This document shows, piece by piece, positions 1 through 7,382 of a DNA stretch of 27,347 nucleotides. The position numbers were made by a program, and so were the translations under genes. The stretch comes from Clostridia bacterium (GTDB lineage: Bacteria; Bacillota; Clostridia; Oscillospirales; CAG-272), in assembly GCA_900770145.1 (NCBI GenBank), contig CAAGJL010000259.1, positions 1-27,347 on the forward strand, read 5' to 3'. Under the pieces are notes generated by a model that did not search any database, was not told the DNA's origin, and worked only from the letters and a program-made list of their open reading frames with translations. Each line of letters opens with the position of its first letter. Position 1 is the stretch's first letter.

Positions 1-226
1 AGGGGAGGTGCCGCGCTCCCGCGCGGCACAGGGGGTGTGCCTGACAAAAACTATCTTCTTTTTTGCTCTGCAAACTCCAAGCCTTTACAATCCCTCAGGC
101 GCTGTCGCGCCAGCCCCCTTTACTGGGGGGGCCTTTTGGTTTGTGCGAACATAACGGGAACCCTCGCAGGGGCGACCATCGGTCGCCCGCAAGGCCCCCT
201 CCCGGAGGGGGGCTTGCTTTCGCCCC
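1..226. repeat. Intergenic block of GC-rich palindromic (REP-like) repeats
   Basis: No gene is visible here. The stretch is a chain of short hairpins: 8-29 (9-bp stem, TCCC loop), 98-111 (GGCGC/GCGCC), about 113-132 (C-run paired with G-run), 170-188 (GGGCGACC, ATC loop, GGTCGCCC) and 189-217 (GCAAG...CTTGC around C5/G5). It lies directly downstream of the last lipoprotein gene, whose TAA is at 227-229. No U-tract follows any of the stems on the minus strand, so I do not call a classical terminator. The style resembles dispersed palindromic intergenic repeats of gut Clostridia. That is a recollection of style, not a match I could compute. Confidence 0.55.
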
Positions 227-1609
227 TTAGCCCCCGGTGCGGGAAAGCCCCTCGATGGTGAAGCGGTGGATGTGACCGATGCTTTGGGTCTTGCCGGTGT
301 TATAAAGCACGTAAAACGTGTTGCCGACGTGGAAAACGGCTTCGGTTTCGATTTCCGTATACTCATCCTCCGGCAACGGAATGCGGCAGGTGGCGATGTG
401 CTTGCCGTTCCAGTCCGTGATGATCAGGTAACCGTAATTGGCGTCGGAAATGCCGTCCCCGCCGTCGCCGGTGGGGCAGGCGTAAATATAATCGTCGTCA
501 CAGTCGATACCCTGCGGAGTGTGCCCGGTTACAAAGGTCTGAAAATCGTTTTCGCCTTTGTTGCCGTTCACGCGGGTCAGGGCGTTTTTATGCACGCCGT
601 TCCCGGAAAGGTAATCGCCCTTATACAGCTTATATCCGCTGGTGGCGGTCACGATGATGTCGCGCTTTTCATTATAGGCAATGCCGTAGCCGCCCTCGAA
701 AACGTTCTCTCTCGTTGCTTTGACGGTCAGGGTCTCCGGGTCAATGAACGACAGAATCTTACTGCGGTTATCCTTAAACCCGCAGTGCGCCACAATCAGC
801 TCGTTGGTTTTGGAGTCATACGCCATGTCGTTGGAGTGATCCAGCGACAGCGGCTCGCTTTTTGCCACCGTTTTGCCGGTCTCGATGCTCCATTTGTAGA
901 TCACGGTGGTGTGATTTTGGGTATTGTGGTAATAATCCGGGTCGCCGCTGTTCGGTTTCTGGTCCTCCAGGCACGCGTAGATATACTTGCCGTCGGTGCA
1001 TCCGCCCTGCACCACGTAGTGCGTGCCGGCGTCCGCCAGATCCGTGATGTAGCCGATATGCTCCACATTGGTGATCACCGCGTCAAGAGTCTTGGTGTAG
1101 TTGTACCCGTTGCGAAAGGACATCGTGCCGTCCTTTTTGCTGGACTTGTAATTCAGCTGTTTCGTGGTGGCAACAAAGGTATTGACCGCGTCGCTCAGCA
1201 TCATCATGCTGCCGCCCACGACCACCAGTTTTTTATCCACCGCGCGGATGATAAACGTGCGCTCGTCCTGAATTTCCGCCCGCACCGCGGCGGAGGCGGC
1301 GCGATTGGTGTCGCCGATCAGAATCTCGTATCCGTCGCCCTCGGCTTCCCGGTCGTCGGTCACGGTGGCTTTCAGCCCTGTCTGCGTGAAGATAAAGGTT
1401 GCCACGCTTTCCGCCAGGCGCAGGCGGGTGCGGTGTTTGCCGTCATTGCCGTAAGCATAGACCACGGTGCAGACGTTGTCTTTTCCGTTTGCCACGATAA
1501 AGTTTTCAATCGGTTCTTCGGGCGTTTCCTCCTTTTTGCAGGAGGAAAACGCCGCAACAAGACCCGTCGTCATCAAAAGAGCCAGCAGGAGGGAGAGTAC
1601 TTTTTTCAT
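227..1609 (-). CDS. Lipoprotein, N-terminal GH-accessory-like domain plus C-terminal propeller-like domain (array member 5)
   Basis: This 460-residue exported lipoprotein is the last gene of a five-member tandem array. The signal peptide ends in a lipobox FSSC with Cys24, followed by a Lys/Glu/Pro-rich linker. Residues of about 40-165 form an alpha/beta domain with the signature EILIGDTNRAAS; this signature is reminiscent of the N-terminal accessory domain of GH67-like and related hydrolases, but no catalytic domain follows. Residues of about 185-460 are beta-rich repeats with QGGCTDGKYIYACLEDQ, DHSNDMAYD, FIDPETLTVK, QGIDCDDDYIYA and a closing HVGNTFYVLYN, most simply read as a beta-propeller. 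The start is supported by AAAGGA seven bases upstream. It is very similar to the neighbouring 1630-3036 gene throughout and probably arose by recent duplication. It ends in three extra residues (TGG) beyond its paralogue's last Arg. Function is unknown; a surface binding role is inference. Confidence 0.85.
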   Translation of the reverse strand: MKKVLSLLLALLMTTGLVAAFSSCKKEETPEEPIENFIVANGKDNVCTVVYAYGNDGKHRTRLRLAESVATFIFTQTGLKATVTDDREAEGDGYEILIGDTNRAASAAVRAEIQDERTFIIRAVDKKLVVVGGSMMMLSDAVNTFVATTKQLNYKSSKKDGTMSFRNGYNYTKTLDAVITNVEHIGYITDLADAGTHYVVQGGCTDGKYIYACLEDQKPNSGDPDYYHNTQNHTTVIYKWSIETGKTVAKSEPLSLDHSNDMAYDSKTNELIVAHCGFKDNRSKILSFIDPETLTVKATRENVFEGGYGIAYNEKRDIIVTATSGYKLYKGDYLSGNGVHKNALTRVNGNKGENDFQTFVTGHTPQGIDCDDDYIYACPTGDGGDGISDANYGYLIITDWNGKHIATCRIPLPEDEYTEIETEAVFHVGNTFYVLYNTGKTQSIGHIHRFTIEGLSRTGG

Positions 1610-1629
1610 AGAAGTTCCTTTCTGTGGGG

Positions 1630-3036
1630 TCAGCGGGAAAGCCCCTCAATGGTGAAGCTGTGGATATGCCCGATGTTGCTGCCGGAGCGGGCGTTGTACA
1701 TCACATAGAACGTGTTGCCTACGTGGCAGATGTTTTCGGTCTCGATTTCGGAATACTCATCGTCCGGCAACGGAATGCGGCAGATGGTGACCAGTTTGCC
1801 CTCCCAGGTGGAGATCACCAGATATCCGTAGCCGCTGTCGTTGATGCCATCCTCGCCGTCTCCGGTCAGCACGGCGTAGATGTAGTCGTCGTCACAGTCG
1901 ATGCCCTGGGTGGTGTGCCCGGTGGTGAAGGAGGAATACTTGGTGTCGTTATAACGGGTCAGGCGGTTGCGGTAGGAGCCGTCCGCATTCTGATAGTTGC
2001 CGTTATAGTATTTGTATCCTCCGCCGCCGGCGGCAACGAGAATATCCTTGCTCGCGTTATAGGTGGCGGCATATCCGCCTTCAAACGCGTTCTCGCAGGT
2101 GCGCTTGACGGTCAGGGTCTCGGGGTCGATGAAAGAGAGAATCTTATGCCGCTCACCCTCCATACCGCAGTGTACCACAATCAGCTCATTGGTTTTGGGG
2201 TTGTACGCCATATCGTTGGAGTGATCCAGTTTCAGCATTTTGCTCTTTGCCACCATTTTCATGGTTGCAATCTCAATCTTAACGATAATCGTGGTGTGTT
2301 GGGACGTTGCTTTGTAGTATTTTTCCCACTCGTCCTTGCTGATTCCGGACGGGGCTTTCTGGTCTTCCAGGCACGCGTAAAGATAGGTGCCGTCGGTAGT
2401 GCCGCCCTGCACCACAAAATGCTGGTACGACTTGCCTTCCTCCGTGATGGTAGCCTCGATGGAGGATGCAATATCGGCAACGTGCTTTACGTTGGTCACT
2501 GCCGCGGGCAGAGTGATCGCGTAGTTATAGCCGTTTTTGAAGGTCATTTTGTTGTCGTTTTTGCTGACCTTGTAGTTGAGCTGTTTGGTGGTGTTGAGGA
2601 ACGTGCTGACCGCCTCGGAGAGCGCCAGATCACTGCCGCCCACGATTACCAGTTTCTTGTCCACGGCGCGCACGATGTAGGTCAGCGCCCCCGTGATTTC
2701 GGCTTTCACCGCGGCGGTGGCGGCGCGGTTGGTGTCGCCCAGCAGAATCTCGTATCCGTCGCCTTCGGCTTCGCGGTCGTCCTCTACCTTGGGCTTGACG
2801 CCGCACTGCTGAAAGATAAAGGTTGCCATGCTTTCGGCATAGCTTCTTCTGGTGCGGTGCTTGCCATCACTGCCGTAGGCATAAACGATGGTGCAGGCGT
2901 TGTCCTTGCCGTCGGCAACGATAAAGTTGTCAATGGTTTCTTTCGGTTCTTCCTCTTTTTTGCAGGAGGAAAACGTTGCCGCAAGCCCCGTTACCATCAG
3001 AACGGCGAGCAGAAGAGAGAGCAGTTTTTTCATCAT
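1630..3036 (-). CDS. Lipoprotein, N-terminal GH-accessory-like domain plus C-terminal propeller-like domain (array member 4)
   Basis: This is a 468-residue paralogue of the 227-1609 protein with the same plan. The signal peptide has lipobox FSSC (Cys25 from the chosen start) and a Lys/Glu-rich linker. The alpha/beta domain carries EILLGDTNRAAT, and the C-terminal repeats carry DHSNDMAYN, FIDPETLTVK, QGIDCDDDYIYA and HVGNTFYVMYN. The CTDG motif of its paralogues reads TTDG here, so that cysteine is not essential to the fold. An upstream TTG (3054) and an ATG (3042) are in frame. The TTG lies immediately before the AAAGGA ribosome binding site and the ATG is only about three bases after it, so I prefer the ATG at 3036, nine bases from AGGA; 3033 is also possible. 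The gene sits 27 bases after member 3 and 20 before member 5, consistent with one operon. No characterised function is recognised. Confidence 0.83.
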   Translation of the reverse strand: MMKKLLSLLLAVLMVTGLAATFSSCKKEEEPKETIDNFIVADGKDNACTIVYAYGSDGKHRTRRSYAESMATFIFQQCGVKPKVEDDREAEGDGYEILLGDTNRAATAAVKAEITGALTYIVRAVDKKLVIVGGSDLALSEAVSTFLNTTKQLNYKVSKNDNKMTFKNGYNYAITLPAAVTNVKHVADIASSIEATITEEGKSYQHFVVQGGTTDGTYLYACLEDQKAPSGISKDEWEKYYKATSQHTTIIVKIEIATMKMVAKSKMLKLDHSNDMAYNPKTNELIVVHCGMEGERHKILSFIDPETLTVKRTCENAFEGGYAATYNASKDILVAAGGGGYKYYNGNYQNADGSYRNRLTRYNDTKYSSFTTGHTTQGIDCDDDYIYAVLTGDGEDGINDSGYGYLVISTWEGKLVTICRIPLPDDEYSEIETENICHVGNTFYVMYNARSGSNIGHIHSFTIEGLSR

Positions 3037-3063
3037 GATCATACTTCCTTTCAATACGATTGA

Positions 3064-5205
3064 TTAGTCGGTTACGGTCAGGCGCTGACAGGGTCTGATG
3101 TTTCCGTTATAGTTCCCGTTATAGGAAACATACATCACACTTCCGATATGGAAGATGTTTTCGATTTCCCTCGGCACGCCGGGCACTTCTTTGGTGAAGG
3201 CAAGTTTGCCGTCATAGCCGAATGCCAGCAGATAGTTGACGCCGGAGTGGGTGGAGAGCACATAGTAGACATACTTGCTGTCGCAGTCGATCCCCTGGGT
3301 GATGACGTCGGTGCCGACCACACAGCCGGGTACCACGGTCTGACCGAACGTTTCGTCAAAATCGGTAGTCACCTTGCGGGAGAGCGAAAAATCCTCGTTG
3401 AGCAGGGTAAAGTTGATGCCGCCGCGGGCAAGCACGTACTGCCCCGTGTACTCGTTGTACGCAATCGCGTAAAAAGCGGAGGGCAACGCCTTCTCACCGA
3501 CCAGTTCCAGCGTGTCGGGGTCGATAAAGCAGGCGCGGTTGTAGCGCGCTTCTCCTGTGGCGCCGTTTTTGCCGCAATAGGAAACGGTAATCAGACCCGT
3601 GCGGGAGTTATAGCACCCGTCGTTGGAGTGACCGAGTTTGAGCGGCCGGCTGTATTTGACCAATTCCCCCGTTGCCATATCCGCTTTCACAATCACGGTA
3701 TCGTGCGTTTCGCTGTTTTCATAGTTGCCGGAGCCACCCTGATATTCCATAAAGAAATACCCGTAGGTGCCGTCCGTGCAGGCGCCCTGCAACACCGTGT
3801 TGCGGGCATATTCGGCTTTGATGAAATCGTAAACGGAAAACCGGAACTCGGAGGAAAGGTAAGAGGAGTCGGTTTTTTCGGTATTCTTGTCGTTGAATAC
3901 CGACGACGGCTCATTGTACTCCCACCTGAACGGGATATTCAGTCTAGTCACTCTGCCGGCGCCCTCTCCCTCTTTGGCGGCAAGGTAGAAAATCCGCCCG
4001 CTGCGGGAAATCCCGGCGGGAGTGCCCGCCACCGGCAAATCGGTGAGGTAGCGCGTGGCGCCGTCATAGGAAAGGGTCACCAGCACGGAGGCGTTCACCC
4101 CGTCCTTTTCGGTGCCGTACAGCAGATAAATATTCTTGCTGTCCGCCTCCATCCCGTGAAGGGTCGCGGTGCCGGCTGTGAGGGTACTGCCGTCAAAGGC
4201 GAGAGAGAGTTCCGAGCCGGACGGCGCCAGGGCATTGTCCAGCAGGAGGAACGTATCATATGTGGCTTTCCGCGCCACGAAGCAAAGGCGGGAGGGGTCA
4301 TACGCGATGGCGGAAAGCGCGTCGCGCAGCGTGACGGAACGGCGCACCGCAAAGGTGGCGGGGTCCATCAACAGGGCGGTTTTGCCGCCGTCGGTCAACA
4401 GCACCAGAAGCCCCAGCACCGGGTTGTAGCACATACCGACCGCGCCCGCCGCCTCCGGCACCTCGCCCGTGGCAAGCACTTCGCCCCCGGTCAGCGCGGT
4501 GCCGATCAGCGTGACCGCCCCTTTGCCGGTGGTCAGCGCCGCCACCAGTTTTTCGCCGGCAAGCGCCGTGGCGGCAACGGTCATCCCGGTGCCGGTCAGG
4601 GCGAAACCGTCGCCCGCCTGCAAGGGAAGCATCCCCGCGCCCTCCAGGAGATCCGCCGGTTCCGCCCCGCCCGCGGCGGTTGCGGAAGTGACGGAAAGGT
4701 CCGCCGGGAAGGAGAGCGACCCCTCCCCCGGCGTGCCGCAAAGGGTGCCGGTTGCCTGCATTTCAAAATAGGAAACGGCAAGGCGCGCCGCCGTGGGGGT
4801 GGCGGCGGCAATCACGAAGTTTTTGCCGACCACGGAAAAGGAAAATGCGTTTTCAAGCCCGGAGAGCGCCCCTACCGCCTCCCCGGACGCCGCGCGGGAG
4901 GTATTGCCGAGCAGCACTTCGCCGTCCGCAGCGGCTTCCGCGTCCGAGATTGTGGTGGCGGTGGCGCCGGTCAGGCGGTTGATGGCTTTTGCCAGCAGGT
5001 TGGCGACCGCCAGCCAGCTGGTGGCGTTCTCACCCGCAGGATATACAATCCGGCAGGCGGCGCCCTTCGCAAGCGTAAAGGGTGCGGCTTCCTCCTCTTT
5101 TTGCGGGAAGAGCGACCCCCACACCGCGCAGGAGGAAAGGGGAAGCAGCAGGCACAGCGCCAGCAGCAACACCCCGGTTTTCAAAGTAATTTTCTTCATT
5201 TTCAT
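3064..5205 (-). CDS. Large lipoprotein with accessory domain, decayed propeller module and intact propeller module (array member 3)
   Basis: This 713-residue lipoprotein has a signal peptide ending in LSSC (Cys26). Residues of about 45-170 are the alpha/beta domain with IVYPAGENATSWLAVANLLA and EVLLGNTSRAAS. Residues of about 195-435 are a weak copy of the C-terminal module: MCYNPVLGLLVLL, MDPATFAVRR and ADSKNIYLLYG correspond to GCYNSRTGLITVS, IDPDTLELVG and CDSKYVYYVLS further on. The intact module, about 460-713, has QGACTDGTYGYFF, GHSNDGCYN, QGIDCDSKYVYYV and EIENIFHIG. The gene starts four bases after the stop of member 2 and has no Shine-Dalgarno sequence; the mRNA there reads UCCUCCUGA instead. 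Translation is therefore probably coupled to the upstream gene. It is most similar to member 2 (5210-7369), with which it shares the three-domain plan. Function is unknown. Confidence 0.83.
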   Translation of the reverse strand: MKMKKITLKTGVLLLALCLLLPLSSCAVWGSLFPQKEEEAAPFTLAKGAACRIVYPAGENATSWLAVANLLAKAINRLTGATATTISDAEAAADGEVLLGNTSRAASGEAVGALSGLENAFSFSVVGKNFVIAAATPTAARLAVSYFEMQATGTLCGTPGEGSLSFPADLSVTSATAAGGAEPADLLEGAGMLPLQAGDGFALTGTGMTVAATALAGEKLVAALTTGKGAVTLIGTALTGGEVLATGEVPEAAGAVGMCYNPVLGLLVLLTDGGKTALLMDPATFAVRRSVTLRDALSAIAYDPSRLCFVARKATYDTFLLLDNALAPSGSELSLAFDGSTLTAGTATLHGMEADSKNIYLLYGTEKDGVNASVLVTLSYDGATRYLTDLPVAGTPAGISRSGRIFYLAAKEGEGAGRVTRLNIPFRWEYNEPSSVFNDKNTEKTDSSYLSSEFRFSVYDFIKAEYARNTVLQGACTDGTYGYFFMEYQGGSGNYENSETHDTVIVKADMATGELVKYSRPLKLGHSNDGCYNSRTGLITVSYCGKNGATGEARYNRACFIDPDTLELVGEKALPSAFYAIAYNEYTGQYVLARGGINFTLLNEDFSLSRKVTTDFDETFGQTVVPGCVVGTDVITQGIDCDSKYVYYVLSTHSGVNYLLAFGYDGKLAFTKEVPGVPREIENIFHIGSVMYVSYNGNYNGNIRPCQRLTVTD

Positions 5206-5209
5206 AGAA

Positions 5210-7369
5210 TCAGGAGGACACCGTCAACCGGTAGCAGGGGCTGCGGGAGCCTTTCAGGCTGCCGTTGCAGGTGATGTAAATATCCTTGCCGATGTGAAAG
5301 ATGTTTTCGATCTCCAACGTCAGCGTGGGCAGAACTTTGGTAAAGATGTGGTTGCCCTCATAGTCAAAGGCAAGCAAATAGTCCGTCCACACCTTTTCGC
5401 CCGATTTCTTGCCGCTGAGCACAAAGTAAACATACTTGCTGTCGCAGTCGATGCCCTGCGTCAGCAGGTCGGAGCCCAGCTTGTAATCATAAATCACGTC
5501 CTTGTGGTCGGTGCCCGAATAATCGGTGCTGATTTTCGCCGTCACGACGTTGAAACTCTCGTCCAGAATCCCGAAATTGCGCCCGCCCGAAAGCCCTACG
5601 ATATACCGGCGGGTCGCCTCGTTATACGCGATGGAAAAGATGTTGACCGGCAGGCGCGTCTCGCCCGTGATTTCCAGCGTTTCGGGGTCGATAAATTTGA
5701 CCAGCTTTTTGTCGTTGCCGTTATACGCCACGATCAGCTGCCCCGTATGCGGGTTATAGCACCCGTCGTTGGAGTGACCGAGTTTGAGGGGCTGGCTGTA
5801 TTTCACCAACTCCCCCGTTGCCATATCCACTTTCACGATCACCGTGTCGTGCGTTTCGCTGTTGGAATAGTTGCCGGAGCCGCCCTGATACTCCTGGAAA
5901 AAGTATCCGTACCTGCCGTCGGTGCAGGCGCCCTGCATCACGGTGTTGCGGCTGTATTCGGATTTGATGAACGGGAAAACCTTAAACAGTTCCTCCACCG
6001 AGAGGAACGCGGAATCCACACCCGCGGTGTTGGTCTCGTTAAAAAGCCCTGACGGCTCGCTTGCCGCGGCGGCGGTTTCCAGCTGCACGCGCCACGTCAC
6101 GCCCGCCTGACTCTGTCCGCCGGCGACGGTGACATAGAACGTGCGCCCGTCCGAAGTCAGGGACAGCGGGGTCGGCGCACCGCTCATCGGCAGAACGTTG
6201 CAGTAGCACCGCGTGGCGGCGGTGCGGCTTTGCGAAATCAGCAGGGTGCCGGTCTTTTCGTTGTTGCGCGTAAGGTACAGCAGATAAAGATACTCGCTGT
6301 CGGCGCACACGTCCGCCAAGGTATAGTCCGAAAACCCGTATACCGCAGGGGTTGCCGCCACAACTTCGTCCTCCGCGGTCAGAGAAAGGCTGTTGTTCAG
6401 AATCACGTAGTGTTCCGGGTCCTGTTCCTTTTGCACGATATAGCGCAGGTTCTGCGCGTCATAGGCGAGGTTTCGGATTGCCACCCCCGCGCTCACCGTG
6501 CGGCGCACGGTCAGCGTGGCGGGGTCGATGAGCGTCACCGTATTGGTGCCCCCGCCCGCCACGGCAAGCAGACCCAGCAAGGCGTTGTAGCACATACTGT
6601 CCGCGCCGCCGAGGGAGAGCGGGGCGCCGGTGGCAAGGCGCTTGCCGGTGGCAAGATCGGTGGAAACAGGTCTTACGTTGCCCGCCCCGTCGGAAAGAAC
6701 GGTATACAGCACGCCGTTTGCCACCGCCGTGGCGCTCACGGCGGAAAACCCGTCGCTCACGGGATACTCCGCAAATTCGGCGGAAACAAATTTCAGCAGC
6801 GTTGCGCTGGAAAGCAGTTGCCCCGGCTCCGCCGACGACGCCGCGGGAGTATAGGTAAACGAAAGCGCGCTCGGCAGTACCATTGCGCCATCGGACACCG
6901 CGGCGCCCAGCGTGCCGTCATACTGCGCCTCGAAATAACTGATGGCAAGCGACAGCGCGCCGGTGGTCGCGGCGGCAATCACCAGCGACCCGCCGGTCAC
7001 CGAAACCGAAAACGTTTTCCCGCTGTTGCCGGCGGCAAGTTTTGCCAGCGCGGTCTCGCTTTCCGCGCGGTTGGTGGGCCCCAACAGAATCTCGCTGCCG
7101 GTTTTCGCCGCCGTATCCGCCGTAATGCTCAGCGCCACGCCCGTGGCGCGTTTGATCACACGGGTCAGGTCGTTGGCAAGCGCTTTCCAGGTGGCGGTGT
7201 TCTCCCCGCCGGGAAAGACCACCGTGCAGGCGGGCTGCCCGCCCGTTGCCACGGTAAAATCGGCGTCCGCGCCCCCGGTGGGGGTGTTGCCCCCGGCGCA
7301 GGCGGCAAACGGCAACACCAGCGCCGCGGCAAGAAACACGGTCAGTATTTTTTTGGTGACGGATTTCAT
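5210..7369 (-). CDS. Large lipoprotein with accessory domain, decayed propeller module and intact propeller module (array member 2)
   Basis: This 719-residue lipoprotein has lipobox FAAC (Cys24). An upstream in-frame ATG (7393) overlaps the previous gene, but the ATG at 7369 has GGAGG exactly seven bases before it, so I use that. The order of parts is: alpha/beta domain, about 35-165 (VVFPGGENTATWKALANDL, EILLGPTNRAES); decayed propeller module, about 185-430 (SMCYNALLGLLAVAG, LIDPATLTVRR, CADSEYLYLLYL); intact module, about 450-719 (QGACTDGRYGYFF, GHSNDGCYNPHTG, FIDPETLEITG, QGIDCDSKYVYFVLS, EIENIFHIGKDIYI). The two modules line up over several motifs, which points to an internal duplication. 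The gene lies 13 bases after member 1 and four before member 3, in one transcription unit. Residues Gly-His-Ser-Asn-Asp of the intact copy read Gly-Gly-Ala-Asp-Ser in the decayed one. No enzyme motif was recognised. Confidence 0.84.
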   Translation of the reverse strand: MKSVTKKILTVFLAAALVLPFAACAGGNTPTGGADADFTVATGGQPACTVVFPGGENTATWKALANDLTRVIKRATGVALSITADTAAKTGSEILLGPTNRAESETALAKLAAGNSGKTFSVSVTGGSLVIAAATTGALSLAISYFEAQYDGTLGAAVSDGAMVLPSALSFTYTPAASSAEPGQLLSSATLLKFVSAEFAEYPVSDGFSAVSATAVANGVLYTVLSDGAGNVRPVSTDLATGKRLATGAPLSLGGADSMCYNALLGLLAVAGGGTNTVTLIDPATLTVRRTVSAGVAIRNLAYDAQNLRYIVQKEQDPEHYVILNNSLSLTAEDEVVAATPAVYGFSDYTLADVCADSEYLYLLYLTRNNEKTGTLLISQSRTAATRCYCNVLPMSGAPTPLSLTSDGRTFYVTVAGGQSQAGVTWRVQLETAAAASEPSGLFNETNTAGVDSAFLSVEELFKVFPFIKSEYSRNTVMQGACTDGRYGYFFQEYQGGSGNYSNSETHDTVIVKVDMATGELVKYSQPLKLGHSNDGCYNPHTGQLIVAYNGNDKKLVKFIDPETLEITGETRLPVNIFSIAYNEATRRYIVGLSGGRNFGILDESFNVVTAKISTDYSGTDHKDVIYDYKLGSDLLTQGIDCDSKYVYFVLSGKKSGEKVWTDYLLAFDYEGNHIFTKVLPTLTLEIENIFHIGKDIYITCNGSLKGSRSPCYRLTVSS

Positions 7370-7376
7370 CTTTTTA

Positions 7377-7381
7377 CCTCC
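7377..7381 (-). promoter_or_regulatory. Ribosome binding site that fixes the start of array member 2
   Basis: GGAGG on the minus strand is seven bases upstream of the ATG at 7369. The longer reading frame beginning at 7393 has no such site and would overlap the stop of the preceding gene (TAA at 7383-7385). Confidence 0.8.
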
Positions 7382-7382
7382 G

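Noticed and set aside
189..217. Rho-independent terminator of the lipoprotein operon
   Set aside because: The stem is strong, but no U-tract follows it on the minus strand; I list it as a repeat hairpin instead.
266..5274. Long plus-strand open frames opposite the lipoprotein genes (266-1708, 1624-3063, 3148-5274)
   Set aside because: They are antisense to genes with signal peptides, ribosome binding sites and mutual homology. High GC lowers stop frequency on the opposite strand, and their Gly/His/Val/Arg-rich composition is typical of shadow frames.
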